Source: Halobacillus hunanensis (lineage in GTDB: Bacteria; Bacillota; Bacilli; Bacillales; Halobacillaceae). Taken from it: a stretch of 64,000 bases of DNA. Shown here in pieces: positions 1 through 6,889 of the stretch. Made by a program: the position numbers and the translations under genes. The notes below the pieces were generated by a model that saw only the letters and a program-made list of their open reading frames with translations, did not search any database and was not told the origin of the DNA. Numbering within the stretch: position 1 is the first letter of the stretch; every line of letters starts with the position of its first letter. The stretch is taken from the NCBI RefSeq assembly GCF_900166655.1, contig NZ_FVZB01000007.1, positions 496,001 through 560,000 of the forward strand, written 5' to 3'.

Positions 1-1
1 C

Positions 2-844
2 GGCCCGTCGGAACAGGAGATAAACCTGCTGCATACGTTTTTTCACTTTCATCCACTGGCCATCGAAGATTGTATGCATGATTTGCAGCGGCCAAAACTC
101 GATTATTATGAAGATCACACGTTCTTTGTGTTCCATTCGTTAGGAACCACTATAGACAAACAAGAGATCGATGTGTTTCTCGGCGATCATTTTATCGTCA
201 CCTATCATAAAGAGCCTTCTGAAATCATTCAGGCAGTGGAAAGCATGCTGAAGCGAAGTCAGACTCATCGGGATAAAGATGAGTACTATGTGTTGTATCA
301 GCTGCTTGATAAGGTGGTTGATCATTATTTTCCGATTGTTTATGAAATTGAAGATCATATCAATGAGATTGAAGACAATACGAAGAAGCTGTCTATGGAA
401 GAACTGCTTGAGCAGTTATTTGATCGCCGCGGTGAATTATTGAAGCTGCGGCAAACGGTGCATCCGATGCGTGATTTACTGTATCGCATGTTAAATACGC
501 ATCATTTGGAAAAAGTCCATCAGCGAAAAGAGTACTTTACCGACATTTACGACCATTTGCTGAAAGTGGCTGAAATGATTGCTTCGAACCGCGAAATGAC
601 ACAGGATATTCGTGACAGTTACTTATCGTTAAACTCACACCAAACGAATCGAACGATGCAAATTCTGACTGTGATTTCTGTGATTTTTATGCCGCTTACC
701 TTTATCGTTGGGGTGTATGGCATGAACTTTATGTTCATGCCGGAGCTTAATGAAAAGTACGGGTATTTTTTCGTATGGGGAATCATGATTACGATGGCTG
801 TCGGGATGTTTATCTGGTTTAAGCGAAAAGGATGGTTTGACTAA
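2..844 (+). CDS. corA: CorA-family magnesium transporter, 5' end cut off
   Basis: Membrane channel for Mg2+ (and Co2+) uptake. The frame is already open at base 2, and the residues before the first internal ATG (HPLAIEDC, then MHDLQRPKLD) are typical of the CorA cytoplasmic domain, so the true start lies left of the window. A long helical region is followed by two C-terminal membrane segments; the diagnostic YGMNF motif sits at the end of the first, and the protein ends in a short basic tail (KRKGWFD). The ATG at base 74 is internal, not the start. An intrinsic terminator follows the stop at once, so this is the last gene of its unit. Confidence 0.92.
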   Translation, partial: GPSEQEINLLHTFFHFHPLAIEDCMHDLQRPKLDYYEDHTFFVFHSLGTTIDKQEIDVFLGDHFIVTYHKEPSEIIQAVESMLKRSQTHRDKDEYYVLYQLLDKVVDHYFPIVYEIEDHINEIEDNTKKLSMEELLEQLFDRRGELLKLRQTVHPMRDLLYRMLNTHHLEKVHQRKEYFTDIYDHLLKVAEMIASNREMTQDIRDSYLSLNSHQTNRTMQILTVISVIFMPLTFIVGVYGMNFMFMPELNEKYGYFFVWGIMITMAVGMFIWFKRKGWFD

Positions 845-847
845 CAC

Positions 848-877
848 GGTCCGGGGATACTTCCTCGGACCTTTTTT
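848..877 (+). terminator. Intrinsic terminator of corA
   Basis: A 9-bp stem (GGTCCGGGG with CCTCGGACC, one G-U pair) around a 6-nt loop is followed by six T, three bases after the corA stop codon. Confidence 0.9.
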
Positions 878-975
878 CAGACTAAAGCCGTACATTTTTT
901 TCACTCTTCTGACCGTTACTGAAATGCGTGCTGCTTATTATAATCGTGGTATCAACCATGAAAGGGTGGATATCA

Positions 976-1029
976 ATGATTAACGTATTCGAAATATCAC
1001 TACTAATAAAAGAACGCCGCTTTAAGTAA
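976..1029 (+). CDS. Possible 17-residue peptide
   Basis: A short frame starts at an ATG nine bases after an AAAGGGTGG ribosome site and encodes MINVFEISLLIKERRFK. A perfect TATAAT box at 939-944 lies a plausible distance upstream, but its -35 region is poor. There is no known family and no conserved context. It could be a real small peptide or chance; the ribosome site and -10 box are the only support. Confidence 0.25.
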   Translation: MINVFEISLLIKERRFK

Positions 1030-1110
1030 CCGCATGGAAGAGGAAAGAAAGCGTATGGAATTATACCGCTCCCTTTCCGCAGTATTATGGTGAAAATTGG
1101 GATAATACTA

Positions 1111-1210
1111 CGAGTCGCGGATATATCTTCATTTTAGCGGTTATATTCTAATAATCGCTGATATAATTTCGAAATCGCAGTAATATCGAATTTATCGCGG
1201 ATGAACAGCT
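1111..1210. repeat. Degenerate 20-bp tandem array, five units
   Basis: The core TCGCGGATATAT recurs with its CGCGG (or AGCGG, CGCTG, CGCAG) at 1116, 1136, 1156, 1176 and 1196, an exact 20-base step. A T precedes the core in all five units, while the other positions are diverged. A weaker sixth unit may start at 1091. It lies between corA and a minus-strand oxidoreductase, outside any convincing gene. Together with the repeat at its right, it accounts for most of the 0.5-kb gap. Confidence 0.8.
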
Positions 1211-1230
1211 TCCTCCATGACTCACAACAA

Positions 1231-1266
1231 TAAAAAATCCTCTCTTATTTCTAAACTAAGAGAGGA
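1231..1266 (-). terminator. Terminator for the oxidoreductase at 1344
   Basis: A perfect 10-bp stem (TCCTCTCTTA with TAAGAGAGGA) around a 9-base loop is followed on the minus strand by six T. It lies about 80 bases beyond the stop codon of the minus-strand gene. Confidence 0.8.
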
Positions 1267-1343
1267 TTAGCTTTAAATCATACATAAGGGTTTAGAGACT
1301 TTCTCGACAGCCTGAAACACCAGAAACAGGCACCTTTTCTAGT

Positions 1344-1904
1344 CTACTTCATGATATCGTGGTCAACATAACGCTCACCGTTTAATTCACTGATTACATT
1401 AATGGCAACTCGTGCACCGTCACCTGCTGTAACGATTGTATGTACACTTACGCCTGCGACCGTTCCTGCCGCCCAGACTTTAGGTTTGCCCGTACGTCCG
1501 CGTTCATTCACCTTGATCGTTTTGGCTACTCGCGGTTCAGTTCCTTCTGTCGTATCAAGCCCGAACTGCTCCGCCGCTTTAACGGACATGCCCGTGGCAA
1601 AGATGATATGGCTGGTGTCGAAGCTGCCTTGTTCCGTTTGGATTGTGTAAAGTTCAGCATCTTCTTTAATCTCCTGCACTTCAGCCTCTACAAGTTCAGA
1701 TCCGAATTTTTTCGCTTGTTCCTGGCCATCCTTTAGGAGCTTGGGTCCCTCGATTTCTTTAACGCCATAATGATTTTCAACCCAGGCTTTGGCTGTGATA
1801 CTTTTTCCACTATCAAACATGACTACTTTTTTACCCGCTTTAGCCGCAAATATGGCTGCGCTTGCTCCTGCCGGCCCGGCTCCTATAATTGCGATATCAT
1901 ACAT
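1344..1904 (-). CDS. Short FAD-dependent oxidoreductase, thioredoxin-reductase-like
   Basis: At 186 residues this is a flavoprotein reduced to the FAD-binding part of the thioredoxin reductase fold. The N-terminal dinucleotide-binding motif GAGPAGASAA follows the first strand, an ATG motif (IIFATGMS) lies mid-protein, and the C-terminal FAD loop WAAGTVAG precedes a final helix. The inserted NADPH domain and the CxxC redox pair of true thioredoxin reductase are absent, so the electron donor and substrate are unknown. I chose the ATG giving MYDIAIIG because AGGAG lies eight bases before it; a GTG three codons earlier would overlap that ribosome site. It appears to be a single-gene unit. Confidence 0.8.
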   Translation of the reverse strand: MYDIAIIGAGPAGASAAIFAAKAGKKVVMFDSGKSITAKAWVENHYGVKEIEGPKLLKDGQEQAKKFGSELVEAEVQEIKEDAELYTIQTEQGSFDTSHIIFATGMSVKAAEQFGLDTTEGTEPRVAKTIKVNERGRTGKPKVWAAGTVAGVSVHTIVTAGDGARVAINVISELNGERYVDHDIMK

Positions 1905-1979
1905 GAGATCCACTCCTTTTTTCTTTTTCTATGTTTAGAATAATAAAAAAATTCCAATTCTGCAACGCGGAGATCTGCA

Positions 1980-2312
1980 TTATACAGTGATGGAAGCACA
2001 CCGACATATTTGGTCCGGATCGTATTGCGTTCGGAAGCTTATGTCATCAATAGCTCCGTGGAATTCGTTTAAAATCACCTCGTAAGTTCCAGCTGTATTT
2101 TCCCCATCAATAATCAATAACACCGGCTCATCTACATCCATAAGCAGGAAAAATGACAATAATTTCGGTAAATGGCCTGCATCAGCTATGAGATTATGTT
2201 GGTGAAAATATATGTTTGTTTTATCCTTCGTCGAATGTTTATATATATTCGTAATTTGATTTGTCTTGATCGGATTTTTTAAATGAACATGGTATGAAGA
2301 TAAATGACTCAT
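1980..2312 (-). CDS. Small protein, possibly HPr-like fold
   Basis: The protein has 110 residues. The start is set by a strong GGAGGTG seven bases before the ATG (MSHLSSYH); the frame stays open upstream but without support. The middle part (a strand, then LPKLLSFFLLMDVDEPVLLIIDGENTAG) resembles the second half of HPr-type phosphocarrier domains, where a helix is followed by a strand and an EGE-like turn. The active-site histidine context of HPr is not evident, so phosphotransfer is unlikely. It ends in RCASITV. Function unknown; the fold assignment is my inference from pattern only. Confidence 0.6.
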   Translation of the reverse strand: MSHLSSYHVHLKNPIKTNQITNIYKHSTKDKTNIYFHQHNLIADAGHLPKLLSFFLLMDVDEPVLLIIDGENTAGTYEVILNEFHGAIDDISFRTQYDPDQICRCASITV

Positions 2313-2487
2313 TTCATCACCTCCAAATAATCGTTTTATTACAAATACATTACCCTGGCTCATATGAAGGTAAACCTTTGTGACTTGAATCGTGAAGGAG
2401 CAGTGTACACAGATCATTTTTTGAGACATGCCCATTTATTCGTAAAAAATTAGGGATGCTGTCATTTCACGGAATTACTGAAAGCTG

Positions 2488-2718
2488 CTATCCACCATTC
2501 TCTTCGTCAATATCACACAGAACCACAGTCGCTCCCTGGTCTGCATAGAATAAAAGCTAAGCCTACATTTCCGTGCACTCTCCAGTTATCAGCAGAGTTT
2601 CTTTGGAGAAATTCTGGGGAATATCACTTATGTGGAACAGTTTCCAATCGGGAAGTATTCCATTTGCCTCGTGTAAGAGGTCATACTTGAGACCGCTACT
2701 TGGGCATGCTATAGTCAT
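2488..2718 (-). pseudogene. Remnant of a short-chain dehydrogenase N-terminus
   Basis: On the minus strand an ATG at 2718 opens a frame that soon breaks. The stretch KETLLITGECTEM is followed by two in-frame stops two codons apart, then continues in the same frame as LLFYADQGATVVLCDIDEENGG before another stop. The last part is the second beta-alpha unit of classical short-chain dehydrogenases, and the preceding TG....EM-stop aligns with the TGxxxGIG cofactor motif, now destroyed. No dehydrogenase body follows. The first ~40 residues (from TIACPSSGL) do not match that family and may come from something else. Confidence 0.6.
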
Positions 2719-2745
2719 TATCAAAAAAATAAGGAGGTGGGGAGG

Positions 2746-3273
2746 ATGAAACGTGTAACCCTAGTCGATATCTTTAATCAACGCATTACACAAAAATATT
2801 TACAACGATCTGGTATTAACCATGCTGTTACGGTGGCTGAAAATGCGTTCGACATGGCCCTCAACGCCAATGTGTCGCTCGACTTAGCCACGAAATCCGC
2901 CTTGCTTCATGATATGGGTCATTATGAATGGTACAGAGATGGCAAGTGGGATTATGAGGAGTACCGGCGCCATGATATCCACGCCATCAAAGGAGCAGAG
3001 AGAGCTCATAAGCTATTGATCAGATTAGGAGAGGATCGCCTGGTTGCTAAAGAGGTTTCCTTAGCCGTACTGCTCCATACCGACAGTTATTTACCTTTTG
3101 AATTAACAGATCAGCGAACTCCCTTACAACATGTTGTTGCAGAAGCAGATGCTTTGGATGAACAGCCGGGAGGTCAGCATCATTATAAGGAAATGGAACC
3201 GAGTGAAGCGGTCGAACGGCTTCATAAAATAGATAAGAAGATTGAAAATATGCAGCCTTCGGATAACGAATAA
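2746..3273 (+). CDS. HD-domain phosphohydrolase-like protein
   Basis: A 175-residue metal-dependent HD-domain protein. The motifs are in order: H of INHAVTVAENA (first ligand), the HD pair in LLHDMGHYEW, an H in HDIHAIKGAERAH and a later H-D in LLHTDSYLP. The spacing resembles the YqeK type of HD proteins, some of which hydrolyse Ap4A, but I cannot assign the substrate. The start ATG follows AGGAGG by eight bases; an upstream GTG overlaps that site and is rejected. It stands alone between a minus-strand remnant and a promoter for a small-peptide cluster. Confidence 0.82.
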   Translation: MKRVTLVDIFNQRITQKYLQRSGINHAVTVAENAFDMALNANVSLDLATKSALLHDMGHYEWYRDGKWDYEEYRRHDIHAIKGAERAHKLLIRLGEDRLVAKEVSLAVLLHTDSYLPFELTDQRTPLQHVVAEADALDEQPGGQHHYKEMEPSEAVERLHKIDKKIENMQPSDNE

Positions 3274-3305
3274 TAGAATTATTGTAACATTTTTCAGAAA
3301 AGTGC

Positions 3306-3334
3306 TTTACTTTTTCCGGGACATTCTATATAAT
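3306..3334 (+). promoter_or_regulatory. SigA-type promoter of small-peptide cluster
   Basis: TTTACT and a perfect TATAAT are separated by exactly 17 bases. Transcription would start near 3341 and cover the 23-residue peptide, the paired hairpins and perhaps the YrzI genes. Confidence 0.6.
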
Positions 3335-3379
3335 TTCCAATGTAAGAAAAATTTACTAATGAAAGCGAGGTCGATTGAA

Positions 3380-3451
3380 ATGAAAAACATGATGACAGCA
3401 CCAGTTCAAGTTAATTGTATAGCATCGACCTGCGCAAACGAATCAATCTAG
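3380..3451 (+). CDS. 23-residue peptide ahead of attenuator-like hairpins
   Basis: Encodes a 23-residue peptide beginning MKNMMTAPVQ and ending ANESI, with two cysteines. A weak GCGAGG ribosome site lies about eight bases upstream and a good promoter about 45 bases upstream. It has no recognised family. Its place between a promoter and a hairpin pair that could form in alternative ways suggests a leader peptide or a small protein in its own right. Confidence 0.4.
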   Translation: MKNMMTAPVQVNCIASTCANESI

Positions 3452-3503
3452 TTTTTTACGGGATAAATGTATTCATACTTGCTGCAGGCGGTGCATATTG
3501 TAA

Positions 3504-3590
3504 CCCTGTGGCTTTTTTAATGGAAAGAATCCCACTACGTGGGCTGATTTCTATACATGATTTTTGCCAAGCCACAGGACCCCTGTGGCT
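3504..3590 (+). promoter_or_regulatory. Two copies of CCCTGTGGCT competing for one partner
   Basis: The ten bases CCCTGTGGCT occur at 3504 and again at 3581. The complement GCCACAGG (3571-3578) can pair with either copy: with the downstream copy it forms a terminator, with the upstream copy a long-range stem that would prevent it. A third small hairpin (CCCAC-TAC-GTGGG, 3531-3543) lies between. This is the arrangement of a transcription attenuator, but no known riboswitch class is recognised. Confidence 0.4.
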
Positions 3591-3598
3591 ATTTTTTA
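3571..3598 (+). terminator. Intrinsic terminator inside small-peptide cluster
   Basis: An 8-bp stem GCCACAGG/CCTGTGGC with a 3-base loop, then a T-rich run interrupted by one A. It separates the 23-residue peptide from the first YrzI gene. Confidence 0.7.
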
Positions 3599-3637
3599 TG
3601 TAAAAAACTACCATTACTATGTAAGGAGGTGAGTTGC

Positions 3638-3778
3638 ATGACGATACACTTTTTATTATTTTCCATTCATATTCAAAGAAGGCAAAAAAAACGTAGCGAC
3701 ATCCAGCATTCGATCTACAAATCAACGGCTTATGACAAGTTTCTCGACAGAAAAGCTCGTATGACTAATTTTTACTAA
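3638..3778 (+). CDS. YrzI-family small protein, first copy
   Basis: A 46-residue protein starting MTIHFLLFSIHIQRR. A hydrophobic strand of alternating residues is followed by an IQRR turn and a charged, helical remainder ending NFY. This is the hallmark of the Bac_small_yrzI family, tiny proteins of about 46 residues in Bacillaceae that are annotated as probable sporulation proteins of unknown role. The ribosome site AAGGAGG ends seven bases before the ATG. A second copy of the same length lies about 100 bases downstream. Confidence 0.75.
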   Translation: MTIHFLLFSIHIQRRQKKRSDIQHSIYKSTAYDKFLDRKARMTNFY

Positions 3779-3794
3779 AGTGGGGGTGTATAAG

Positions 3795-3857
3795 ATGGCG
3801 ATAATGAGAAGAATTGTATTTATGGCTTGGTTGAACGTAGAGAAGGATACGGCATAG
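3795..3857 (+). CDS. 20-residue peptide between YrzI copies
   Basis: A short frame, MAIMRRIVFMAWLNVEKDTA, preceded by GGGGGTG nine bases upstream. It sits 16 bases after the first YrzI stop and ends 26 bases before the second YrzI start, so it could be a translated link in the same small operon. No family is known. Confidence 0.35.
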   Translation: MAIMRRIVFMAWLNVEKDTA

Positions 3858-3883
3858 TTACGGAAGCGAAAGAGGTGATATCG

Positions 3884-4024
3884 ATGAGAATCAATATGAT
3901 TATTTTCACGATCAGCATTGAAAAGAGGTCTGCTGATTGGCGTGACGACGCGGAACGGAAGAAGTGTCGACACATTCATACGAAAATAGAAGAAAACAAA
4001 CGTAAACACTTATATATAGGATAG
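3884..4024 (+). CDS. YrzI-family small protein, second copy
   Basis: A 46-residue paralogue starting MRINMIIFTISIEKR: same length, the same alternating hydrophobic strand and the same charged turn as the first copy, then a lysine/arginine-rich helix. The start follows AGAGGTGAT by a few bases; an upstream ATG at 3827 is in frame but would add an unsupported extension. Tandem YrzI copies are known in some Bacillus. Sequence identity between the two copies is low beyond the first 15 residues, so the duplication is old. Confidence 0.75.
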   Translation: MRINMIIFTISIEKRSADWRDDAERKKCRHIHTKIEENKRKHLYIG

Positions 4025-4027
4025 AGA

Positions 4028-4077
4028 AAAAGGTGTCCCAGAAGCGTAAGTAACACTTGAGGGACACCTTTTCTTTT
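4028..4077. terminator. Bidirectional terminator after YrzI cluster
   Basis: AAAGGTGTCCC pairs with GGGACACCTTT across a 21-base loop. T-rich tracts on both sides let it serve the plus-strand YrzI genes and the minus-strand oxidoreductase that converges on it. Confidence 0.85.
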
Positions 4078-4084
4078 AAAAAGT

Positions 4085-5437
4085 TTAAAAGAAACTTGGA
4101 ATATCACTTTCTGCTGTTGGGTATCCCCAAAGCATATTTCTCAGATCAGATTTTGTCATTTTCTTTTCAATAGCAGCCGTAAAAAGGTTAATGAGATGGT
4201 CACCATGACTTGATAATACGTGTGCTCCGATTAGCTCATCGGTAAACGGGTTCATCAGTAATTTTACATAAGCTCCTTCGTCGTTCATCCGCTTGTAGGT
4301 GAAAAAGGAATGTACGGTTCTCGATTGCACTTCATATGGAATCTTTTTTTCCTTAGCTTCCTGCTGCGTGATGCCGACTGAACCAAGGATCGGGTACGTA
4401 AATACAACAGAAGGGATGGCTGAAGTGATCAGCGGCTGTTCTTGCCTGTCGACTAGATGATGCATCAGTCGTTCAGCTTCCTCTCCCGCTGGCGGGGTTA
4501 ATGCTTTTAATCCTGAATCTGCCGCATCCCCTGCAGCGTATATGTGCGGCTGGGAGAGTGATTGAAAGTTATGGTTAACTTTTACTCCATCCTCCGTTGC
4601 TTCTACTCCAGCTTCATCCAAGTTCAGCGCTTCAAGGTTCGCCTGGCGTCCTGCTCCATGAATGACGAGGTCTCCTTTTATTTCATGTTCATGGTCAAAC
4701 TTCTTCACACGTAAACTGTAACCGCCGCTATTGAGGTGTTCAATTTCTTTCACCTCTGTACCTGTGTGGATGTCAATGCCCAGGTCCTTTGTATGTTCAA
4801 TCAGCTTATTGGAAATTTCGGTATCGACAAAGTCAAGGACATGTTTGCCCCGGTGCAGAATGATCACATCTTTTCCAAGTCGAGCACATAAATGAGCGAA
4901 CTCAAATGAAATGTAGCCGCCTCCGACAAAAACAACCCGATCGGGTATGTCTTCAAGTTCGAAGAAATCGTCACTTGTAATCATGTGCTCGTACCCGTTA
5001 ATCGGCAAAGGGGCGGGATGCGCTCCTGTAGCAATGACAAACTTCTCAGCGGTGATATTCTCCTCACCGATTTTTAAGGTGTGAGGGTCGAGAAATGCAG
5101 CTGTCCCATGGTAGGTGGTAATACCTTTTTCTTTCAAGGATGTTTCGACTGATTCGGCAACAGGTTCGGTGAACGAATCTTTGTACGCCTTCAAATCCTT
5201 CCAATTTAAGCTGAAATCCCCGCTTATTCCTTTTCCCTTTAAACGTTTTGCATCTTCATAAGCTTCCATTACACCTGTTAGAACCCTCTTCGGATCACAG
5301 CCTCTTTGCGGGCAAGTGCCGCCGTAAGGCCTTGCATCAACAATGGCTGTCGAAAGTCCCCTTCTTTGTGAAATGGTTGCAGCTGTGCTGCCCGCTACTC
5401 CTGTTCCGATTATAATAACGTCGTATGTAGTGTTCAT
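4085..5437 (-). CDS. Pyridine nucleotide-disulfide oxidoreductase, class I-like
   Basis: A 450-residue flavoenzyme of the glutathione/mercuric reductase and lipoamide dehydrogenase superfamily. In order: FAD-binding GTGVAGSTAA at the N-terminus, redox-active pair in GGTCPQRGCDPKR, NAD(P)-binding VVFVGGGYISFEFA near residue 175, the second FAD motif IYAAGDAA, then the dimerisation domain. The C-terminal HPTxxE of classical members is replaced by YPTAES, so the usual His-Glu catalytic pair is missing its histidine; this points to a subfamily with a different electron acceptor. The start follows AAAGGAGG by ten bases; 13 further upstream codons lack a ribosome site. It appears monocistronic. Confidence 0.82.
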   Translation of the reverse strand: MNTTYDVIIIGTGVAGSTAATISQRRGLSTAIVDARPYGGTCPQRGCDPKRVLTGVMEAYEDAKRLKGKGISGDFSLNWKDLKAYKDSFTEPVAESVETSLKEKGITTYHGTAAFLDPHTLKIGEENITAEKFVIATGAHPAPLPINGYEHMITSDDFFELEDIPDRVVFVGGGYISFEFAHLCARLGKDVIILHRGKHVLDFVDTEISNKLIEHTKDLGIDIHTGTEVKEIEHLNSGGYSLRVKKFDHEHEIKGDLVIHGAGRQANLEALNLDEAGVEATEDGVKVNHNFQSLSQPHIYAAGDAADSGLKALTPPAGEEAERLMHHLVDRQEQPLITSAIPSVVFTYPILGSVGITQQEAKEKKIPYEVQSRTVHSFFTYKRMNDEGAYVKLLMNPFTDELIGAHVLSSHGDHLINLFTAAIEKKMTKSDLRNMLWGYPTAESDIPSFF

Positions 5438-5593
5438 GAATAAGTTACCTCCTTTAAAGCTTCTATATAATCTCATACCCCTATATGGATCGCAAGAAAC
5501 CCATCATTGAAGTACATAAATTTTGAAATTATTGATTGATTCCGTTATGGTCAAAAAAAGACTATATTTTTAAACGGGTAAAGGGTGAGGAAC

Positions 5594-6871
5594 ATGAATT
5601 TACATAGAAAACCGATTCCTGTAGAAGAAGCTGTCCAACGTGTTATGAAACACAAACCGCAGCAAAAGACAGAGAAGGTACTATTGGAAGACAGTTATGG
5701 ACGTATTCTTGCCGAAGAGATTAAGGCAACCCATGCTGTCCCTCCTTTTAACAAATCACCATACGATGGATTTGCCATCAGGGCAGCGGACACAGCCAAG
5801 GCCAGCAAGGATTCCCCAGCCCGCTTTGTCGTAACAGAAACAGTGGCGGCCGGTCATCGAGCCAGCCGCCCGCTTGAAAGTGGAGAAGCGGTCAGGATTA
5901 TGACCGGAGCGGAAATTCCTGAAGGAGCCACTTGTGTGGCCATGTTTGAAATTTGTCAAACAGAAGAGGAGTCAAACGCAACGTACATGTCCATCAAACG
6001 CAGGATGGAAGATGGACAGAACATCATCGGCAGAGGGTCTGAGACAGAAGAAGGCGAGGTGCTCGTCTGTAAAGGGGAAACCATCAACCCTGGTATTCAA
6101 GCTGTTCTGGCTACGTTTGGCTATGCCAGGGTCCACGTTTACCAGCAGCCGCGCGTTGGTGTGTTTGCCACAGGTACAGAGCTGCTTGATATTGATCAGC
6201 CGCTTGAACCTGGAAAAATTCGAAATTCCAATGCTTATATGGTGCTTGCGCAGATCGAACGGAGTGGGGCAGAGCCGGTTTATTTCGGCAAGCTTGCCGA
6301 TGACTTTGACACATGTTATGAGGCCGTTCACCAAGCCTTATCAGAAGTGGATATTTTAATTACCACAGGAGGCGTGTCTGTTGGTGATTATGATTTAATG
6401 CCCGATATTTATGAGAAACTGGGGGCAGACGTGCTATTTAATAAAATCGCGATGAGACCAGGCAGCGTAACAACCGTTGCCGCACTCGGCCAGCAATTAC
6501 TGTTCGGGTTGTCAGGAAACCCTTCTGCTTGTTATGTAGGGTACGAACTATACACTCACCCGTTTATTCAAGCGTATTTAGGGAATCAGCGAGTATATCA
6601 TAACGTGATCGATGCCGAGCTCGGAGCTGATTTTCCGAAGCCGAATCCATTCACGAGGTTTGTACGTGGATTCGTGCGTTATGAAGAGGGAAAAGTTTGC
6701 GTTTATCCAGCTGGAATCGATAAATCCGCTGTCGTCACCTCCCTTGCTCATTCTACTGTTCTGATCGTATTACGGGGGGGAACAAGAGGCTATCAACAAG
6801 GTGATGGGGTGCGTGCTATACTTTTAGAAGACCCTAAAGGGACAGCATCGTTTCAACTATACAACAGCTGA
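5594..6871 (+). CDS. moeA: Molybdopterin molybdenumtransferase MoeA
   Basis: A 425-residue enzyme that inserts molybdate into adenylylated molybdopterin, the last step of molybdenum cofactor synthesis. Recognisable parts: PPFNKSPYDGFAIR near residue 55 (the MoeA PxxxSxxDG loop), IMTGAEIPEGA, the MoCF-binding TTGGVSVGDYD near 255 and the C-terminal LSGNPSACYVGYEL. The ATG chosen follows GGTGAGG by three to nine bases; an in-frame GTG three codons earlier overlaps that site. moaA starts 18 bases downstream, so the two are probably co-transcribed. No other moa or mob gene is in the window. Confidence 0.95.
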   Translation: MNLHRKPIPVEEAVQRVMKHKPQQKTEKVLLEDSYGRILAEEIKATHAVPPFNKSPYDGFAIRAADTAKASKDSPARFVVTETVAAGHRASRPLESGEAVRIMTGAEIPEGATCVAMFEICQTEEESNATYMSIKRRMEDGQNIIGRGSETEEGEVLVCKGETINPGIQAVLATFGYARVHVYQQPRVGVFATGTELLDIDQPLEPGKIRNSNAYMVLAQIERSGAEPVYFGKLADDFDTCYEAVHQALSEVDILITTGGVSVGDYDLMPDIYEKLGADVLFNKIAMRPGSVTTVAALGQQLLFGLSGNPSACYVGYELYTHPFIQAYLGNQRVYHNVIDAELGADFPKPNPFTRFVRGFVRYEEGKVCVYPAGIDKSAVVTSLAHSTVLIVLRGGTRGYQQGDGVRAILLEDPKGTASFQLYNS

Positions 6872-6889
6872 TGAAAGGAGCAATCTAGA

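Noticed and set aside
1111-1210. CRISPR-like array
   Set aside because: Units are 20 bases in total with diverged cores and no constant repeat separated by unique spacers; no cas genes in the window.
2313-2435. N-terminal extension of the HPr-like gene up to 2435
   Set aside because: A strong GGAGGTG lies directly before the internal ATG at 2312, and the extension is unlike any domain.
3456-3725. 89-codon minus-strand frame across the small-peptide cluster
   Set aside because: It runs against the promoter, ribosome sites and terminator that fit the plus strand.
5934-6359. 141-codon plus-strand frame inside moeA
   Set aside because: Alternative frame of moeA; no start signal and no recognisable domain.
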